Below, in pieces: positions 59,750 through 64,000 of a stretch of DNA of 64,000 nt. A program made the translations under genes and the position numbers. Origin of the DNA: Duganella margarita (GTDB lineage: Bacteria; Pseudomonadota; Gammaproteobacteria; Burkholderiales; Burkholderiaceae_D); NCBI RefSeq assembly GCF_009857535.1, contig NZ_WWCS01000002.1:248001-312000 (forward strand). The letters are read 5' to 3'. Below the pieces are notes generated by a model, which saw nothing but the letters and a program-made list of their open reading frames with translations, searched no databases and was not told the DNA's origin. Positions within the stretch are counted from its first letter, which is position 1; every line of letters starts with the position of its first letter.

Positions 59750-60640
59750 ATGAAGATCGAAACGGCGCCCGACCTGCACTTCTTCGTCCTGCTGGCCAAG
59801 CTGGGCAGCATGAGCGCCACCGCGCGCGAGCTGGGCGTCACGCCGCCGGCGGTCACCAAGCGCCTCAGCCAGATGGAGCAGAAGCTGGGCGTGCGGCTGG
59901 TCAACCGCACCACCCGCCGTATCAGCCTGACCAACGAGGGCGAGGCCTACCTGGCGCAGGCCAGCGACATTCTCAACCGCATCCGCGACATGGAAGAATC
60001 GGTGGCCAGCGGCCGCGCCGTGCCCAAGGGCCTGCTGCGCGTCAACGCCACGCCCGGCTTCGGCCGCACCCGCATCGCCCCGATCGTCTCGCGCTTCGCC
60101 CACGCCTACCCGGAAGTGGAGGTGGAACTGCACCTGACCGACCGCCCGATCAGCCTGGTGGAAGAAGCCTACGACCTGGCGATCCGCTTCGGCGAGCTGC
60201 CCGACACGCGCCTGACCGCGCGCAAGCTGATGCCGAACCGGCGCTTCCTGTGCGCCTCGCCAGCCTACCTGAAGCAAGCGGGGGAGCCGCAGACGCCGCA
60301 GGAACTGCACCGCCACCGCTGCATCCTGCACCGCCAGAACGACGACGTCTACGGCACCTGGCGGCTGCACAAAGGCCGCGCGGTGGAACTGGTGAAAGTG
60401 CGCGGCGCCGTCTCCAGCAACGATGGCGACATCGTCCTCAACTGGGCGCTGGACGGCCACGGCATCGTGCAGCGCTCCGAATGGGACGCCGCCAAATACC
60501 TGGCCAGCGGCCGCCTGCGCGAAGTCATGCCCGGCTACACGCTGCCGCCGGCCGACCTCTATTTGTACTACCTCAGCCGCAGCAACCTGCCGGCCAAGAT
60601 GCGCGCCTTCATCGATTTCCTGGTGGCGGAATTCCAATGA
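59750..60640 (+). CDS. LysR-family regulator of tarD
   Basis: The 296-residue protein has an HTH at about 19-52 (GSMSATARELGVTPPAVTKRLSQMEQ) and an effector domain of the DmlR type that responds to dicarboxylic acids. The 87-bp AT-rich gap to tarD contains TTATAATTAACCGCAATTAA and a wider ATAAT...ATTAT inverted pair. It likely activates tarD with tartrate as inducer, which is inferred. Confidence 0.93.
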   Translation: MKIETAPDLHFFVLLAKLGSMSATARELGVTPPAVTKRLSQMEQKLGVRLVNRTTRRISLTNEGEAYLAQASDILNRIRDMEESVASGRAVPKGLLRVNATPGFGRTRIAPIVSRFAHAYPEVEVELHLTDRPISLVEEAYDLAIRFGELPDTRLTARKLMPNRRFLCASPAYLKQAGEPQTPQELHRHRCILHRQNDDVYGTWRLHKGRAVELVKVRGAVSSNDGDIVLNWALDGHGIVQRSEWDAAKYLASGRLREVMPGYTLPPADLYLYYLSRSNLPAKMRAFIDFLVAEFQ

Positions 60641-60663
60641 CTTTTTAACAAAATTCAGTGTGA

Positions 60664-62091
60664 TGGGGGGCACCGGCATTCGAACCTGAACTGGGCTTCG
60701 GCCGCGGTCTCACCGCCCAGCTGGTGGCCGCCAGCCATCCCAACGGCCAGTTCTACGCGGCCGACTTCAACCCGGTCCACGTGGCCGGCGCCAGCGCGCT
60801 GGCAAAACAGGCACAGCTGACCAACCTGACGCTGCTGGAAAACAGCTTCGAGGAACTGGCCAATGGCCAGGCCAAAGCCGCGCTGCCGCAGTTCGACTTC
60901 ATCACGCTGCATGGCATCTACAGCTGGGTGACGGCGGCGAACCGCCGGCACATCGTCAATTTCATCAACCGCTACCTGAAGCCGGGCGGGGTGGTCTACC
61001 TGAGCTACAACGCCATGCCGGGCTGGGCGCCGGCGCTGCCGCTGCAACGCCTGCTGGTGGAATATGCCGACGCCTTCCCCAGCCGCAGCGACCTGCAGAT
61101 CAAGGGCGCGACCGAATTCGTCGCCCAGCTGGAGGCGGTCAAGGCCGGCTACCTGACCGCCAATCCCGGACTCAAGGTGCGGCTCGACAGCCTGAACACC
61201 GCCAGCCCGCACTATCTGGTGCACGAGTATCTGCACAAGCACTGGCAACCGCTGTTCCACGCCGACATGGCGCGCGACCTGGCGGAGGCCAAGATGACGT
61301 TTGCCGGCCAGGCCGACCTGGCGTATGCCTATCCGCTGGTGTTCCTCAACGAAGAACAGCGGCAACTGATCGAACGCCTGCCGCACCCGGAAATGCGCGA
61401 AACGCTGAAGGACTACCTGCTCAACACCAGCTTTCGCAAGGACGTCTTCGTACGCGGCGCCCAGCGCATCGGCGCGCGCCGGCAGAGCGAACTGCTGGCG
61501 CAGGTCGGGCTGGCGCTGACGGTGCCGCGCGCCGCCGCCTCGGCCAAGATGAAATTGACGCTCGGCGAAGTGAATGGCCGCGAAGAACTGTACAACGTGG
61601 TGTTCGACACGCTGGCGCAGCGCCCGCACACGCTGGCCGAACTGCAGCAGTTGCCGGCGCTGGCGGGACAGAATCTCCACGCACTGGTGCAGGTGGCGGC
61701 ATTGCTGACGGCCTCCAGCCAGGCGGCGTTTTATTTCCCTGCCGCGCAAGGCGCCGACCACGCCGCAGCGGCGCGTCTGAACGCCACACTGGCGGCGCAG
61801 ACCCGCTATGGCGACGAACATCAGGCGTTGTGTGCGCCGTTGCTAAGTACGGGCATCGCGGCCAACTTCCTGCAGCGCTTGTTCCTGGCGGCCATTCAGC
61901 AGCAGGCCGGGTTGACGCCGCAAGGCCTGGCGCGGGTGGCCTGGCAGATCATGGCGCCGAGCGGACGGCGCCTGCAACGCGACGGCGTCACGCTGCAATC
62001 GGAGCAGGACAATCAGGCGCTGCTGGAGTCCCACGCACGCGAATTCCTGGCCACCGGCTTGCCGCTGTGGCGCACGCTGCAACTGCTGTGA
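60664..62091 (+). pseudogene. 5'-truncated SAM methyltransferase with regulatory domain
   Basis: The frame opens at 60664 and reads APAFEPELGFGRGL, the SAM-binding motif I. It continues QFYAADFNPVHV, FDFITLHGIYSWV and GGVVYLSYNAMPGWAP, a class I methyltransferase core, followed by a methyltransferase regulatory domain (about residues 150-450). Relatives carry about 45 more residues before motif I, missing here because the LysR gene ends only 23 bp upstream. The first canonical start in frame (GTG, 60724) lies after motif I, so that product would lack it. An ATG at 60663 would join this frame if the G6 run were one base shorter. Confidence 0.72.
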
Positions 62092-62140
62092 GGTGCGGCC
62101 CACACCGCCCGTCTGGCTGGCGGACTTCTCGCGGTGCCCC

Positions 62141-62169
62141 TTATGTAGCTCTGCCATAGCCTATATACT
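62141..62169 (+). promoter_or_regulatory. Candidate promoter of the beta-propeller sensor gene
   Basis: TTATGT (62141-62146), a 17-bp spacer and TATACT (62164-62169) lie 33 bp before the ATG. The -10 is good, the -35 weak. Confidence 0.4.
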
Positions 62170-62201
62170 GGAGGATTGCGTTCCGTACAACAGGGGGAAG
62201 T

Positions 62202-64000
62202 ATGCGGTGGAGCCGGTTGGTGGGGACCCTGGTATGGGCGCTGGCCAGCCTGCCCGCGCTGGCGGCCGGGCCGGCCGACGATCTGTCGTTCGAACGCCGG
62301 CGCTGGACGCTGGTCGATGGCGCGCCTGGCGCTGCGATCGGCATCCAGCAGACCGCCGATGGTCTGATGTGGTTTGCGTCGCCGACCGGCCTGTATAGCT
62401 TTGACGGCATCAAATTCAAGCAGGAAAACCAGATCTACGGCCACAAGCTGCTGTCGATCAATACCAATGTCGTGAACGTCCATCGCAACGGTAGTGTTGG
62501 CGTGGGCTACAATTTCGGCGGCATCAGCATCATCTCGCCCAGCGGGGCGCGGGACTATGTGGCCGGCGTCGATTTTCCGCTCGGTACGACGCGCACCATC
62601 AGCGTTGACCCTGACGGCAATTGGTACGCCGGCACCACCACCAGCATGGTACGTCTGAAAGACGGCAAGTGGATCGCCGTGGGGCGCCGCGCGATCCCGG
62701 GGATGTTGGAAAGTACCTGGTTCGACAAGGATGGCGCGTTGTGGGCCCTCACCGGCGACGAGATTTATGTGTTGCCCAAAGGCGCCGAAGACTTCAGGTT
62801 CGTCATGAAATACGGCGGACGCGGCGCGGCAAATCTGTTCATGAGGCGCATGCATGTCAAGCGGGCCGACGGCAGCTTTGTCATCCTGAGCGCCGACGGC
62901 AAGTCCGAGCCGCTCAAACTCGCCAACGCGAAGTTGTACCAGACCATCGTTGAAGGGCCCAACGGCACGGTGGTGGCGACGCGCGGCGAGGGATTCTCCC
63001 GCCTGCTCCAGCGCGCCGACGGCACCTGGTACGAATCGGAATTCTATCCGCCGGTGTCCGGCTATGGCGCCGGCGCCGGCAGTGGGGCCGTGGGCGTCAG
63101 CATGTACCGTGACCGGGAAGGTAATTTCTGGCAGACCACGCTGGAGGGCGTGGAGAAATTCCGCCTGCAGCGCTTTCATCGCGTCAAGAGGAAGGATTAT
63201 ATCTGGCTGGTGCAGCCAGGCCTGGACGATGAAATGTGGATGGGCGGCTACACCAAGCCGATGTTGCGGGTGCGCCCGGACGGGAGCAGCCGGCCCACCC
63301 GCATGAAGGCGGCGACCGCGATACTGCGCGCGGCGGCGGACCACGTGTGGGTCGCTGTGCCGGGTGGCATATGGGAATTTCATGCCGGCGCCGAGCGGTT
63401 CTGGGCCTACCCCGCGCAGCTGGACAAGGCATTCGAAGTGCAGGCGCTGGCGCTGGACGCGGACGGTAAGCTGCTGGTGTCGATTGCGCGCCATGGCCTG
63501 TGGACGCTTGAGCACGGCCAATGGCGCCAGGACCAGCGGCTGCAGGGACTGCAGGATCCGACCCCGATCAGCATGCTGCGCGACAGCCGTGGCCAGGTGT
63601 GGCTGGGCTTGACCAACAACCGCCTCGGCACGCTGACGCCGCAGGCGCTGACGCTGCTGCCGGCCGGCCAGGTCCAGGTGGGCAATGTGCTGGCGATGGC
63701 CGACGTCGGCGGCCGCGTGCTGGTCGGCGGCGAAAACGGCGTGACGTGGATCGACGGCAGCCGCGCGCGCGCCCTGCGCTTTGAGCGCGACGGCCTGGTC
63801 CAGCAGGTCAGCGGTCTGGTGCGCGACCGCCTCGGTCAGCTCTGGATCCATTGCAACAGTGGGCTGGTGGTGGTGGCGGCCAGCGCGCTGCAGGCATTCT
63901 GGCACGCGCCGGCGGCGCCGCTGGCCACCGAATTGTTCAACTTTGAAGACGGGGTCAGCGGCATTGCTGCCGCCGTGCGGCCGTTGCCGTCGCTCAGTGT
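62202..64000 (+). CDS. Two-component-regulator-propeller sensor protein, N-terminal part (cut by right edge)
   Basis: The frame starts at 62202 behind GGGGGAAG and is open to the window edge (599 codons). After a signal peptide (about 1-21) come repeated propeller blades with the Reg_prop pattern, e.g. IGIQQTADGLMWFASPTGLYSFDG, MLRDSRGQVWLGLTNNRLG and LVRDRLGQLWIHCNSGLVV. The last visible stretch (LFNFEDGVSG) is typical of the final blade just before the Y_Y_Y domain and membrane helix. The missing C-terminus is probably a histidine kinase or GGDEF domain. Such proteins sense periplasmic ligands, often polysaccharide fragments. Confidence 0.87.
   Translation, partial: MRWSRLVGTLVWALASLPALAAGPADDLSFERRRWTLVDGAPGAAIGIQQTADGLMWFASPTGLYSFDGIKFKQENQIYGHKLLSINTNVVNVHRNGSVGVGYNFGGISIISPSGARDYVAGVDFPLGTTRTISVDPDGNWYAGTTTSMVRLKDGKWIAVGRRAIPGMLESTWFDKDGALWALTGDEIYVLPKGAEDFRFVMKYGGRGAANLFMRRMHVKRADGSFVILSADGKSEPLKLANAKLYQTIVEGPNGTVVATRGEGFSRLLQRADGTWYESEFYPPVSGYGAGAGSGAVGVSMYRDREGNFWQTTLEGVEKFRLQRFHRVKRKDYIWLVQPGLDDEMWMGGYTKPMLRVRPDGSSRPTRMKAATAILRAAADHVWVAVPGGIWEFHAGAERFWAYPAQLDKAFEVQALALDADGKLLVSIARHGLWTLEHGQWRQDQRLQGLQDPTPISMLRDSRGQVWLGLTNNRLGTLTPQALTLLPAGQVQVGNVLAMADVGGRVLVGGENGVTWIDGSRARALRFERDGLVQQVSGLVRDRLGQLWIHCNSGLVVVAASALQAFWHAPAAPLATELFNFEDGVSGIAAAVRPLPSLS

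Noticed and set aside
60665-60690. Possible tRNA 3' end (GGTTCGAATGCC on the minus strand) at the methyltransferase break, hinting at an integration site
   Set aside because: The base after the T-loop is G instead of the required C61, no cloverleaf can be built upstream, and the sequence reads as methyltransferase codons.
62013-63905. 630-codon minus-strand reading frame
   Set aside because: The opposite strand carries a continuous propeller-sensor gene with signal peptide and ribosome site. The minus-strand translation has no recognisable domain and shadow-like composition.

Overview
The window looks like chromosomal DNA of a beta-proteobacterium of the Oxalobacteraceae (Massilia/Duganella type). 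This is inferred from the high GC content, the PEP-CTERM surface protein, the PuuD-type urate hydroxylase, the many LysR regulators, the TonB receptor and the general gene repertoire. No rRNA, tRNA, CRISPR array, insertion sequence or prophage was seen.

Positions 1-26770 are dominated by nucleoside and pyrimidine breakdown. The left edge carries a divergent HTH-PfkB sugar/nucleoside kinase (partial). Next comes a plus-strand deoxynucleoside set: purine nucleoside phosphorylase, deoB, deoC, a two-domain ALDH16-type aldehyde dehydrogenase, deoA, cdd and a second, two-domain zinc deaminase. These genes release bases and send the pentose to glyceraldehyde-3-phosphate and acetaldehyde/acetate. After an interlude (VOC protein, a LytS/LytTR two-component system with a small membrane protein, a PEP-CTERM protein) comes a complete reductive pyrimidine pathway. 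It holds preTA, an NCS1 permease, hydA, an N-carbamoyl-beta-alanine amidohydrolase, a beta-alanine:pyruvate-type aminotransferase, ald and mmsA, so uracil or thymine can be taken to acetyl-CoA or propionyl-CoA with recycling of alanine to pyruvate. Two regulators, RutR-like and MocR-like, are transcribed divergently from it. Four copies of a paired ATTCCC-N8-GGGAAT-like repeat lie between genes of these two operons; I saw none elsewhere in the window.

Positions 26852-31782 hold a PAS-GGDEF-EAL protein followed by a TPR-glycosyltransferase, then a divergent SDR/AraC pair. Positions 31779-37103 form a uricolytic block: a UraD-AllC fusion, a LysR regulator, the membrane urate hydroxylase PuuD, and an M20-family protein whose metal site appears remodelled. 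HIU hydrolase and allantoinase are absent from the block.

Positions 37096-47829 contain an orphan solute-binding protein, pqiABC (inner-to-outer membrane lipid transport), a TetR/GST pair with a clear palindromic operator, LysR/MFS, and LysR with a histidine phosphatase and an acyl-CoA dehydrogenase. Positions 47900-64000 contain a TonB-dependent receptor behind a near-consensus promoter, SOS-controlled polB that may be leaderless, a PEP-mutase/ICL-like enzyme, pirin plus DoxX with a LysR regulator, a small basic protein, a GH9 cellulase behind a LacI-type operator, D-tartrate dehydratase with its LysR regulator, a 5'-truncated methyltransferase, and the N-terminal beta-propeller part of a large sensor protein cut by the right edge.

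Coding is very dense. Many genes within operons overlap by ATGA or TAATG, and seven of the ten convergent gene pairs overlap at their 3' ends.
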